Shown one piece after another: positions 6,675 through 13,384 of a stretch of 13,384 bases of DNA (position 1 is its first letter; each line of letters begins with the position of its first letter). The position numbers and the translations under genes were made by a program. The notes below the pieces were generated by a model that was not told the origin of the DNA, did no database searches, and saw nothing but the letters and a program-made list of their open reading frames with translations. The stretch comes from Corallococcus sp. (lineage in GTDB: Bacteria; Bacillota; Clostridia; Christensenellales; CAG-314). The DNA lies in contig JAMPHX010000034.1 in NCBI GenBank assembly GCA_023663205.1, positions 1-13,384 of the forward strand, in the 5' to 3' direction.

Positions 6675-7152
6675 GAAAAAGACACCCGACGAAAAACTAT
6701 CGGAAAAGCGTATCGGCTGCGACAAAGTCGCTACGCAAAAGGCACTGTGCGATTTGTATAAAAACGTAACAATGTCAAAAAATTCAATAAAATCGCTTTT
6801 ATCTCATACAGAAGCAAAAGAGTCCGTTCAAATGATGATTAACCAAATTGATAAGTACGACGAATTTTGCAAAAAAGCAGAAAGCCTTGCGGATAGTATA
6901 GGAGTTGAAGTAAGTCCTGTATCCAATTCTTTGCTCAATATGGCTAAAATGGGTATAAATATGAAAATGATAGGGAATGACACCGAGCATAATGCAATAA
7001 AAATCTTATTAAACGGAACTTTTATGGGCATTATCGATTTATACACGCTTATCAATCATACGGAACACCTGCACTCCGAAGTAATAATGTTTGCCAAAGA
7101 AATTCTTGCTTATCAAGAAGACCGCACTGAAAAAATGAAACAAATGTTATAA
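6664..7152 (+). CDS. Four-helix ferritin-like protein, DUF2383-like
   Basis: A 162-residue, mostly helical protein. Residues 1-20 form a basic lead-in (MPTKKK). The rest resembles a family common in Clostridia: an N-terminal helix ending in SIKSLL, a helix with QIDKYDEFCKKAESLA (61-76), a Met-rich helix with NMAKMGINMKM (92-102), the conserved-looking GTFMGIIDLYTLI (118-130), and a last helix with AKEILAYQEDRTEKMKQ (144-160). These align from memory with clostridial ferritin-like/DUF2383-type proteins of unknown role. The expected di-metal ligands cannot be assigned with confidence. The ATG at 6664 is preferred to an upstream in-frame start at 6613 because GGAAGGGAA lies about 8 nt before it and because it overlaps the preceding gene by 11 bp. 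The gene is convergent with the cysE-degV operon. Confidence 0.75.
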   Translation: MPTKKKTPDEKLSEKRIGCDKVATQKALCDLYKNVTMSKNSIKSLLSHTEAKESVQMMINQIDKYDEFCKKAESLADSIGVEVSPVSNSLLNMAKMGINMKMIGNDTEHNAIKILLNGTFMGIIDLYTLINHTEHLHSEVIMFAKEILAYQEDRTEKMKQML

Positions 7153-7184
7153 ACACCATTTATACACCGGTATAAAAAAACTAA

Positions 7185-7219
7185 CTCAAATAAAAAACAG
7201 GTGCACGTCATGTGCACCT
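7185..7219 (-). terminator. Intrinsic terminator of the cysE-degV operon, possibly bidirectional
   Basis: A perfect 8-bp stem AGGTGCAC/GTGCACCT (7199-7206 and 7212-7219) closes a 5-nt loop. On the minus strand it is followed by GTTTTTTATTT, a strong U-tract. On the plus strand it is followed by AATTTGTTA, so it may also stop the convergent plus-strand pair. It lies 6 bp beyond the last minus-strand stop codon. Confidence 0.88.
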
Positions 7220-7225
7220 AATTTG

Positions 7226-7501
7226 TTACTCTGCATTATTATCATTTTCATCATCCATGGATTCTTCAACGTCTTTTGATTGCGTATTCTTACTTTTCAT
7301 TTCCTCGCAAAAGCCTTTGTAAGTCGAAATCAATCTAACCGCGGAACAAACTATTGTCAATGCAATCAAAAGCCATGCCTTACCGTCATTTATCAATAAC
7401 AGCGATGTTACGATAACTGCAATATTGACAACCAACAACACAATCAATTGTACAGAATTGTTCTTGATATATTCCACGAATTTATTTTGTCGTTTTTTCA
7501 T
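7226..7501 (-). CDS. Small two-TM membrane protein, unknown function
   Basis: A 91-residue protein with a basic N-terminus (MKKRQNK), two hydrophobic segments at about 17-37 and 41-61, and a strongly acidic C-terminal tail (DVEESMDDENDNNAE). The short loop between the two segments predicts a hairpin with both ends on the same, probably cytoplasmic, side. The ATG at 7501 overlaps the degV stop codon by 1 bp (TAATG), so translation is coupled. A longer in-frame start inside degV has no support. I do not recognise the family. Confidence 0.8.
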   Translation of the reverse strand: MKKRQNKFVEYIKNNSVQLIVLLVVNIAVIVTSLLLINDGKAWLLIALTIVCSAVRLISTYKGFCEEMKSKNTQSKDVEESMDDENDNNAE

Positions 7502-8355
7502 TACACTGTGAGTCCGTCGTTTATATATAATATGCCAAGTGTACCTTCGCCACAATGCGTTGTAATTGTACAACCTGCAAGTGTTTCTATTATTTCGTCA
7601 AAAATACCTTTACTTTTAACTTGTTCGATAACAGCATCTACGATTTCTCTATCCATTTTGGTATGAGTTACAAAACAACGACGTTTTGACGGATTATTGT
7701 ACTTTTCCAAAATGTCATCCACATACTTGCCAATACACTTTTGGTATCTGCCTATATACTTTTTTGCTACACCCATTGCACCCGCCTTAACTTCGATGCA
7801 CGGCTTAATACCAAGCAAATTTGCCCCCAAATACGAAACAGAGGAACACCTACCGCCTTTGTATAAAAATTCAAGCGTATCCACCACAAACGAAGCCTGT
7901 ACATAATCAACTCTTGCTCGCACTTTTTCAACAATTGTTTTGGCGTCTTCGCCGTTTTGAACCAAATCGCATGCGTAAAGCATAAGCAACGCAGTACCGG
8001 TAGATAAACTTTTGCTGTCTATAACATAAACATCTTCAACCTGTTTGCTTGCAGCAACAGCATTAGCGTGCGAAGCGCTCATACTGTCGGATATATTAAA
8101 ATGTATTACGGTATATCCCTGACTTGTAAAACCGGAGAAAAAATCTTTGAAATCTTCTATGCTGCGCGCGCCCGACTTGGGCAGTTTGTGCGTTTGAGCA
8201 TAATAATTGTAGATATCATCAGGAACTATTGTTTCACCGTCTATATAATCATTGTCTCCCAGCGCCACATGCAACGGTAAAGTAGAGATATTATATTGCT
8301 CGCATATTTCTTTTGGCAAATCGCAAGTGCTATCCGCAGTAATTTTAATTTTCAT
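7501..8355 (-). CDS. DegV family fatty-acid-binding protein
   Basis: A 284-residue DegV protein of the EDD fold. These proteins bind a single fatty acid, and in Firmicutes FakB proteins present the bound fatty acid to the kinase FakA. Visible motifs are ADSTCDLP (7-14), YIDGE (37-41), PKSGARS (59-65, at the position of the TSQPS ligand loop), ISDSMSASHANA (88-99), DSKSLSTG (113-120) and LEFLYKGGRCS (near 160-170). The late GEGTLGI motif is near 270. GAGG lies about 8 nt before the ATG. The gene follows cysE by 47 bp and overlaps the small membrane protein gene by 1 bp. No fakA is in this window, so a FakB role is an inference from the family. Confidence 0.92.
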   Translation of the reverse strand: MKIKITADSTCDLPKEICEQYNISTLPLHVALGDNDYIDGETIVPDDIYNYYAQTHKLPKSGARSIEDFKDFFSGFTSQGYTVIHFNISDSMSASHANAVAASKQVEDVYVIDSKSLSTGTALLMLYACDLVQNGEDAKTIVEKVRARVDYVQASFVVDTLEFLYKGGRCSSVSYLGANLLGIKPCIEVKAGAMGVAKKYIGRYQKCIGKYVDDILEKYNNPSKRRCFVTHTKMDREIVDAVIEQVKSKGIFDEIIETLAGCTITTHCGEGTLGILYINDGLTV

Positions 8356-8402
8356 AATATTGTCCTCATTTTATATTAAATAGAATCCATGCCGTTACGG
8401 CT

Positions 8403-8915
8403 TTACTCTTTTTTGTTTATTACTCTTCCGAATCCAACGACGGTACACCCATCCGGAACGTCACGCAAAACAACGGCATTTGCCCCTATTTTACAATCAT
8501 TGCCTATTGTTATATTTCCAAGCACTTTTGCGCCTGCACCTATTACAACATTATCTTTGATAGTCGGATGACGTTTGAATTTTTCTTTTCCTGTTCCGCC
8601 GAGAGTTACCCCTTGATAAATCGTACAATTATCGCCTACTACCGCTGTCTCCCCTATTACAACACCGTATCCATGGTCGATAAAAAGATTTTTGCCTATT
8701 ATTGAAGCAGGATGAATTTCTATTCCCGTTATACATTTACACCACGCCGAAACCAGTTTTGAAAAAAAACGCAAATGAATTTTGTACAACATATGCGCAA
8801 TCCTATGATAGATTAAAGCATGTACGCCGCTATACAGCAAAAATATTTCAAGCGAACTACCTGCCGCAGGGTCACGGTTTTTTATCGATTTGAAAAATCC
8901 GATTTGTTTTCTCAT
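8403..8915 (-). CDS. cysE: Serine O-acetyltransferase
   Basis: A 170-residue short-form serine acetyltransferase that makes O-acetylserine from serine and acetyl-CoA, the first committed step of cysteine synthesis. The N-terminal helical region has RDPAAGSSLEIFLLYSGVHAL, typical of short bacterial CysE. The left-handed beta-helix carries IDHGYGVVIGETAVVGDN with the catalytic His, then YQGVTLGGTG and KRHPTI. The length agrees with short CysE forms and the C-terminus ends soon after VINKKE. The ATG at 8915 is preferred: a TTG at 8954 in the same frame would add 13 residues unlike the family. No strong ribosome binding site is seen before 8915. No T-box or SAM riboswitch is visible upstream. Confidence 0.92.
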   Translation of the reverse strand: MRKQIGFFKSIKNRDPAAGSSLEIFLLYSGVHALIYHRIAHMLYKIHLRFFSKLVSAWCKCITGIEIHPASIIGKNLFIDHGYGVVIGETAVVGDNCTIYQGVTLGGTGKEKFKRHPTIKDNVVIGAGAKVLGNITIGNDCKIGANAVVLRDVPDGCTVVGFGRVINKKE

Positions 8916-9049
8916 ATATATACCGCACAGATAAATAGAATATTTATATGTCAAAAAGTATGTATATGTTACTTTTCGGATAATCTTATATTAACTTTAT
9001 ACCGTCAGGCTTAAAATATATTGAATTTACATATAAATTGCAGTTTATA

Positions 9050-9703
9050 TTAAAATTCTTCTACACTTCCCATTTTGTAAATCTTTCCGTCCTCAATCAA
9101 CAAACCGCCTTGATGCCACATTGCATAAACTTTTCGTCCGTGAATAGATTTCGCCCGTGCCGTGCAACTGCGTTGTATATCGGTGTTTTCAAAATGAACC
9201 TCCAAATCAAACCCCGATACCAAACCGATACCATTGTGCATTAAAAACCGAGGATAATCTTCATCGGGTGTTATATGGTATTCGTCAAGTTGGAACATGG
9301 CACCTGCCGAAGTTCCCATTACTACGCCATTGAAGTTTTTGATTTCATTCAGCAGTTGCATTTTCGTTAGCCGTTCCGCAATTTTTTCAGGCAATCCGCC
9401 CGTAAAAAACAAAACATCCGAATTGCGAATTTTTTCAATAGCGGAAAACGTATTGTCTTTAAAATAGTTTATCCAACATATATCGTCATGAGATATACCG
9501 TAATTAAAAAACGGTGCCATTATTTTGTCGTATTTTTCACCGCCGAGACCGTATACGGCTTGCCAAGATTCATTATTCCATGCCTGCGAATCCCTGTACG
9601 CCAAAGGTATAATTGCAACATGTTTGTTTTGTAAATACCTTTTAAGATACGGCTTTGCCCAATCTTCTTCAAAATTGTAATAATTTAACAATACATTTGT
9701 CAT
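9050..9703 (-). CDS. Peptidase S51 family protein (dipeptidase E-like)
   Basis: A 217-residue cytoplasmic serine peptidase-like protein. The S51 hallmarks are present: FFTGGLPEK (99-107), the nucleophile elbow GTSAGAM (Ser132) and a downstream His in DLEVHFEN (His170). Salmonella PepE cleaves Asp-X dipeptides. Other S51 members include cyanophycinase, so the substrate is not certain. The length is near that of PepE (229 residues). AGGCGG lies about 10 nt before the ATG. The gene has its own promoter, divergent from tex. An A/T-rich inverted repeat overlaps its stop codon (9031-9050). Confidence 0.88.
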   Translation of the reverse strand: MTNVLLNYYNFEEDWAKPYLKRYLQNKHVAIIPLAYRDSQAWNNESWQAVYGLGGEKYDKIMAPFFNYGISHDDICWINYFKDNTFSAIEKIRNSDVLFFTGGLPEKIAERLTKMQLLNEIKNFNGVVMGTSAGAMFQLDEYHITPDEDYPRFLMHNGIGLVSGFDLEVHFENTDIQRSCTARAKSIHGRKVYAMWHQGGLLIEDGKIYKMGSVEEF

Positions 9704-9752
9704 TGCATTGTATCCGCCTTATTTTGAATATTGCTCAACTATTATTTTTATA

Positions 9753-9781
9753 ATTGTAACACAAAAAATGAAAATTAGCAA
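9753..9781 (-). promoter_or_regulatory. Promoter of the S51 peptidase gene
   Basis: On the minus strand TTGCTA (9776-9781) and TACAAT (9753-9758) are 17 bp apart, and TGT directly before TACAAT forms an extended -10. The leader would be about 45 nt. Confidence 0.65.
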
Positions 9782-9812
9782 CCTGTAATTACCAAATCTT
9801 TTTTCACTGCAA

Positions 9813-9841
9813 TTGCAAATATTGATGATTTATGTTAAAAT
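9813..9841 (+). promoter_or_regulatory. Promoter of tex
   Basis: TTGCAA (9813-9818) and TAAAAT (9836-9841) are 17 bp apart, with TGT before the -10 (extended -10). Transcription would start near 9848, about 25 nt before the tex start codon. Its -35 box is about 30 bp from that of the divergent peptidase promoter. Confidence 0.65.
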
Positions 9842-9872
9842 TTAATTAATTTTATATTTGTGAGGTTTAACT

Positions 9873-12176
9873 ATGAATATTTCGCAAAAACTTGCCGAAG
9901 AATTCAATTTGAAACAGCAATATGCCGACAATATAATAGCCTTACTTGAAGAAGGTAATACTATACCATTTATTGCTCGGTACAGAAAAGAAATGCACGG
10001 TGCCTGCGATGACCAAGTAATACGTGAGTTTTCCGATAGACTAACGTACTTGAATAACTTGCAAAAACGTAAAGAAGAAATTCAAACTTCTATCGAAGGG
10101 CAAGGCAAATGGACGGAAGAACTGTCCGCTGCACTTTCTGCTGCCGAAACTATGACAGAGGCAGAAGACATTTACCGTCCTTATAAACAAAAAAAGAAAA
10201 CCCGCGCAAGCGTAGCAATCGAAGCGGGTCTTGAACCACTTGCGGATATCATATGGAATCAGCAACTGCAAGAATGCGATATCGTTGCACTTTCATCAAA
10301 GTACATAAATTCGGGAAAAAACATATTGACTGCAAAGGATGCATTGCAAGGAGCATCCGATATCATCTCAGAAAGAATATCCGACGATGCCGAACTCAGA
10401 AAACTGATACGTCAGTTGTTATTAGAACAATCTAATATTACTTGCAAACTTGACGAAACTGCCGAAAAAGAAAAATGTGCCGTATACGAAACCTATAAAA
10501 ATTACTCGGAACAAATAAAAACCATCCCATCTCACCGCATACTTGCTATCAATCGCGGCGAAAAGGAGAATTGCCTCAAAGTTTCACTTGACGCATTAAG
10601 CGACAAGGCAAATGAAATAATAAAATCACATTTGCTTAAAGTTTCTGCTTTTAGCGATATAATTTCCGATGCTATTACCGACAGTTATACTCGGTTGCTT
10701 TTCCCGTCGTTGGAACGCGAAGTGCGTAACGATTTGACGGATAGAGCCAATGAGCAGGCAATAAAAATGTTTGAAAGTAATTTGAAACCGCTTCTAATGC
10801 AGCCGCCGCTAAAAGACAAGGTTATTATGGGGCTCGACCCCGGATATCGAACAGGCTGCAAAGTCGCCGTAATCGACGCGGCAGGAAATGTTCTTGACCA
10901 CGATGTAATTTACCCTACTCACTCCAACCGCGAACAGCAAAGCAAGGATACCGTAACGCGACTTGTACTCAAACACAAAGTTGATGTAATAAGTATAGGA
11001 AACGGTACCGCGAGTAAAGAAACAGAGATATTTGTTTGTGATTTAATAAAGGAGTTGCCGCGCAAAGTTGAATATATTATTACAAACGAAGCAGGGGCTT
11101 CTGTATATTCTGCAAGCAAACAAGGTGCGGAAGAATTTCCCGAGTATGACTTGACTATACGTTCGGCAATTTCAATTGCCCGCAGACTGCAAGACCCTCT
11201 TGCCGAACTAATCAAAATCGATGTAAAATCAATAGGAGTAGGACAATACCAACACGACATGCCTCAAAAGCGCCTAACTGAAGTTTTGGAAGGTGTCGTT
11301 GAAGATTGTGTCAACAGCGTCGGCGTGGATTTAAACACAGCATCTTACTCGCTACTGTCGTATGTTGCAGGGTTAAATACCTCTATCGCCAAAAACATCG
11401 TAGAATACCGTAAAAAGAAACCATTTGTTAATCGCAAACAATTGCTCGAAGTTACAAAACTCGGACCCAAAGCATATCAGCAATGTGCAGGATTTTTGCG
11501 TATTTCCGACGGAGAAAATGTACTCGATAACACTGCCGTACATCCCGAAAGTTATGAACCGTGTGTCAAGTTGCTTAAAAAATTCGGTTATTCGGACTTA
11601 GATGTAAAAGAAAACAAACTCCATTTACAGAAAGACGTAACACAGTTTGGTGCAGAAAAAATTGCATCCGAAATCGGCGTAGGGGTGCCGACTCTTACGG
11701 ATATGATTGCAGAAATCAGCAAGCCAGGACGAGATATTCGCGATAGTTTGCCCAAACCGATATTGCGTGCGGAAATAATGGAACTTAAAGACTTGAAAAC
11801 AGGAATGGAACTTACGGGAACAGTGCGTAACGTAATAGATTTTGGCGCTTTTGTGGATATTGGCGTACATCAAGACGGACTCGTACATTTGTCGGAGATG
11901 TCAAATAACTATATAAAGCATCCGTCCGAAGTACTTAAAGTCGGTGATACCGTTACCGTTCGCGTAATCGGAGTAGATGTGGATAAGAATCGCATTGCAC
12001 TATCAATGAGAGACCCCAACGCTGCCAAACAACACGATAAACGAGATGAAAAGCATGAACAGAACAAACAGAAACGCTTAGATGAAAGACGTCAAAAACA
12101 GGAACGTAAGCAGAAAGAAACAGAACGGTATAACAAAAGTCTCGAAGCATTATTGAATAAATTTAATAAACGATAG
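9873..12176 (+). CDS. tex: Tex family S1 RNA-binding transcription accessory protein
   Basis: A 767-residue Tex/YqfR-type protein, related to eukaryotic Spt6, that binds nucleic acid and is associated with RNA polymerase. Domains in order: N-terminal helical Tex domain (about 1-200, with IPFIARYRKE at 31-40 and EDIYRPYKQKKKTRA at 98-112), YqgF/RNase H-like domain (about 316-440, starting VIMGLDPGYRTGCK), helix-hairpin-helix tandem (about 489-545, with GLNTSIAKNIVEYR and KLGPKAYQQCAGFLRI), and S1 domain (about 642-712, with GTVRNVIDFGAFVDIG and GLVHLSEMS). The last 50 residues are a highly charged Lys/Arg/Glu/Gln tail beyond the S1 domain. The length is close to that of other bacterial Tex proteins. 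GTGAGG lies 7 nt before the ATG. Confidence 0.97.
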   Translation: MNISQKLAEEFNLKQQYADNIIALLEEGNTIPFIARYRKEMHGACDDQVIREFSDRLTYLNNLQKRKEEIQTSIEGQGKWTEELSAALSAAETMTEAEDIYRPYKQKKKTRASVAIEAGLEPLADIIWNQQLQECDIVALSSKYINSGKNILTAKDALQGASDIISERISDDAELRKLIRQLLLEQSNITCKLDETAEKEKCAVYETYKNYSEQIKTIPSHRILAINRGEKENCLKVSLDALSDKANEIIKSHLLKVSAFSDIISDAITDSYTRLLFPSLEREVRNDLTDRANEQAIKMFESNLKPLLMQPPLKDKVIMGLDPGYRTGCKVAVIDAAGNVLDHDVIYPTHSNREQQSKDTVTRLVLKHKVDVISIGNGTASKETEIFVCDLIKELPRKVEYIITNEAGASVYSASKQGAEEFPEYDLTIRSAISIARRLQDPLAELIKIDVKSIGVGQYQHDMPQKRLTEVLEGVVEDCVNSVGVDLNTASYSLLSYVAGLNTSIAKNIVEYRKKKPFVNRKQLLEVTKLGPKAYQQCAGFLRISDGENVLDNTAVHPESYEPCVKLLKKFGYSDLDVKENKLHLQKDVTQFGAEKIASEIGVGVPTLTDMIAEISKPGRDIRDSLPKPILRAEIMELKDLKTGMELTGTVRNVIDFGAFVDIGVHQDGLVHLSEMSNNYIKHPSEVLKVGDTVTVRVIGVDVDKNRIALSMRDPNAAKQHDKRDEKHEQNKQKRLDERRQKQERKQKETERYNKSLEALLNKFNKR

Positions 12177-12184
12177 TATTTTAC

Positions 12185-12219
12185 AACGGGCGCAGATATC
12201 AATGTTGCGCCCGTTATTA
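12185..12219 (+). terminator. Probable terminator hairpin after tex
   Basis: A perfect 10-bp G/C-rich stem AACGGGCGCA/TGCGCCCGTT (12185-12194, 12206-12215) with an 11-nt loop starts 8 bp after the tex stop codon. The following ATTACC is a poor U-tract, so termination may be partial or the hairpin may mainly protect the 3' end. Confidence 0.6.
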
Positions 12220-12744
12220 CCAACTAAATTGTCAAAACAAATGACAAATTTGCCGATTTAAAGACCTTTGAAAAAACATACGTCGGTCTCAGTTGTATGA
12301 GTATGCATCTGCCATTTTACTATAAATATAAACAAATAAATTGAATTTTCAATAAAAACATATGTGCAATTTAAAAACTTACCAAGCCACATACACTACA
12401 AATATGGAGAATATAAATCTCCTTAGAAACAACTATATGTACTAAAATACCTAAAATTTAAAAGGATTTTTAATATACAAGACCATATTTACCTAATATT
12501 CACATGAAAAAAATAAAAACCTGATATTTAACCGTATCGGTGACTTTTTCTTTCTGAAATGCTTTCGCAAAGTATAATACCGATTGTTGTTTACTTACAA
12601 ACAATTTGCTCTATTGACATCTTGGATATTGCTTAACCGTACTGTTTATATACTTAAAATTCTATCAATTTAAATACTAAATGCCTTTGTTCCGATAAGA
12701 CATTGATGAATAAAAGCATTTAAAAATATAATCAAGGATTGCGG
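12220..12744. other. A/T-rich convergent intergenic region without recognised genes
   Basis: About 525 bp between the 3' ends of tex and the rRNA operon. It is very A/T-rich, with frequent stops in all frames. Only small hairpins are visible, for example GGAGA/TCTCC (12406-12422) and TTGTTT/AAACAA near 12586-12603. An isolated TTGACA near 12616 has no -10 at proper spacing. I see no gene, RNA or mobile element. Confidence 0.5.
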
Positions 12745-12780
12745 ACAAGATAAAAGACCTCCAAGAAATCTTGAAGGTCT
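12745..12780 (-). terminator. Intrinsic terminator of the rRNA operon
   Basis: On the minus strand AGACCTTCAAG pairs with CTTGGAGGTCT (11 bp, one T-G wobble) around a 4-nt ATTT loop and is followed by TTTTATCTT. It starts 6 bp after the end of 5S. Confidence 0.88.
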
Positions 12781-12786
12781 AATGGA

Positions 12787-12901
12787 TGCGGCAAAACTTT
12801 ATCCTCCCGGGCCGTGTCCAGCCAAGTACTTTAAGCGATTTGAGGCTTAACTTCTGTGTTCGGTATGAGAACAGGTGGACCCCCAAGTCCAAATCACCGC
12901 A
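12787..12901 (-). rRNA. rrf: 5S ribosomal RNA
   Basis: About 115 nt on the minus strand. The conserved loop C/helix III segment CATACCGAACACAGAAGTTAAG is present. The two ends pair as helix I (TGCGGTGA at the 5' end with TTTTGCCGCA at the 3' end, with G-T wobbles). The ends were set from that helix and may be off by one or two bases. It is transcribed after 23S and followed by an intrinsic terminator. Confidence 0.93.
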
Positions 12902-13077
12902 ATGGTATCACATCGCAAAAGCGAATGTAAACAGTTTAATCTCCGTCATTAACTGTACAATTGCTGCCAGACGGAGTCAATGGCGTTGCAATCACAAGGA
13001 AACATTGATAACTGCATATTCACAAAAATAAGGTTTAGTGTGGTTTAGATTTTGTATTCAAGGCACTTTCAAATTAT
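12902..13077 (-). other. 23S-5S internal transcribed spacer
   Basis: About 175 nt without a tRNA. Two hairpins are visible: CTCCGTC/GACGGAG (12941-12947 and 12970-12976, 22-nt loop), and ACATCGC/GCGAATGT with one bulged A (12910-12928). The plus strand at 13003-13020 reads CATTGATAACTGCATATT. This resembles the reverse complement of what is expected for the 3' arm of a 23S processing stem, because TTGAAAACTGCATA-type motifs precede 23S in many Firmicutes. Confidence 0.5.

Positions 13078-13384
<307 letters not shown>

Noticed and set aside
7159..7176. TTTATAC/GTATAAA hairpin after the ferritin-like gene
   Set aside because: It is followed by A residues on the plus strand and preceded by T residues on the minus strand, so it is not a terminator in either direction.
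8916..8954. TTG start extending CysE by 13 residues, and the TTGACA overlapping it as a cysE -35 box
   Set aside because: The added residues do not fit the family N-terminus. No -10 hexamer lies 16-18 bp from this TTGACA, so it was not called a promoter.
9031..9050. ATATAAA/TTTATAT inverted repeat at the end of the S51 peptidase gene
   Set aside because: The stem is entirely A/T and has no U-tract, so it is unlikely to terminate transcription.
12786..13031. 81-residue plus-strand open frame
   Set aside because: It is antisense to 5S rRNA and the rRNA spacer.
12902..13077. tRNA gene in the 23S-5S spacer
   Set aside because: No cloverleaf or GTTCGAATC-type T-loop sequence was found on either strand.

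Overview
The window looks like chromosomal backbone of a low-GC Firmicute, most likely an uncultured member of Clostridia. Four things point there. The ribosomal protein operon has the order rplU-prp-rpmA. L27 carries a cleavable N-terminal extension next to the cysteine protease that removes it. The A/T-rich spacers contain sigma-A type promoters, and the ribosome binding sites are strong GGAGG types. No phage, transposon, CRISPR or plasmid gene was recognised. Species cannot be named from this sequence.

Layout from left to right. Positions 138-4001 are all on the minus strand. Read in the direction of transcription they are: promoter (4084-4112), a leader that may be an L21 autoregulatory leader, rplU (L21), prp, rpmA (L27), an OGG1-type 8-oxoguanine DNA glycosylase, and a NYN-domain protein with a long acidic tail. 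A strong intrinsic terminator at 893-926 closes this run. A separately promoted small secreted protein with an Ig-like fold lies beyond it (138-632). The GTPase gene obg, which commonly follows rpmA in Firmicutes, is absent here, and the glycosylase and NYN genes take its place. A 12-bp hairpin at 3040-3067 covers both the ribosome binding site and the start codon of the glycosylase. It could act as a terminator, an attenuator or a translational lock.

Positions 4328-6358 (minus) encode a membrane M48-family metallopeptidase with a TPR-like region and an unrecognised C-terminal domain, read from its own promoter. Divergent from it (plus) is a two-gene unit: a 54-residue protein and an overlapping gene for a four-helix, ferritin-like (DUF2383-like) protein. 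Convergent with that unit is a minus-strand operon of cysE (serine acetyltransferase), a DegV-family fatty-acid-binding protein and a small two-TM protein, ending in a good terminator at 7185-7219. An S51 peptidase (dipeptidase E-like, minus) and tex (plus) are transcribed divergently from promoters about 30 bp apart.

The right end holds the tail of an rRNA operon on the minus strand: the 3' end of 23S, a spacer of about 175 nt without a tRNA, 5S, and an intrinsic terminator. It faces the end of tex across about 525 bp of very A/T-rich sequence in which no gene was found.

Most of the window is conserved housekeeping sequence. The parts most worth a second look are the start-codon hairpin of the glycosylase, the glycosylase/NYN pair in the L27 operon, and the NYN protein, which has an altered acidic motif and a four-copy amphipathic motif in its tail. 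The small overlapping gene pair at 6510-7152 also deserves attention.
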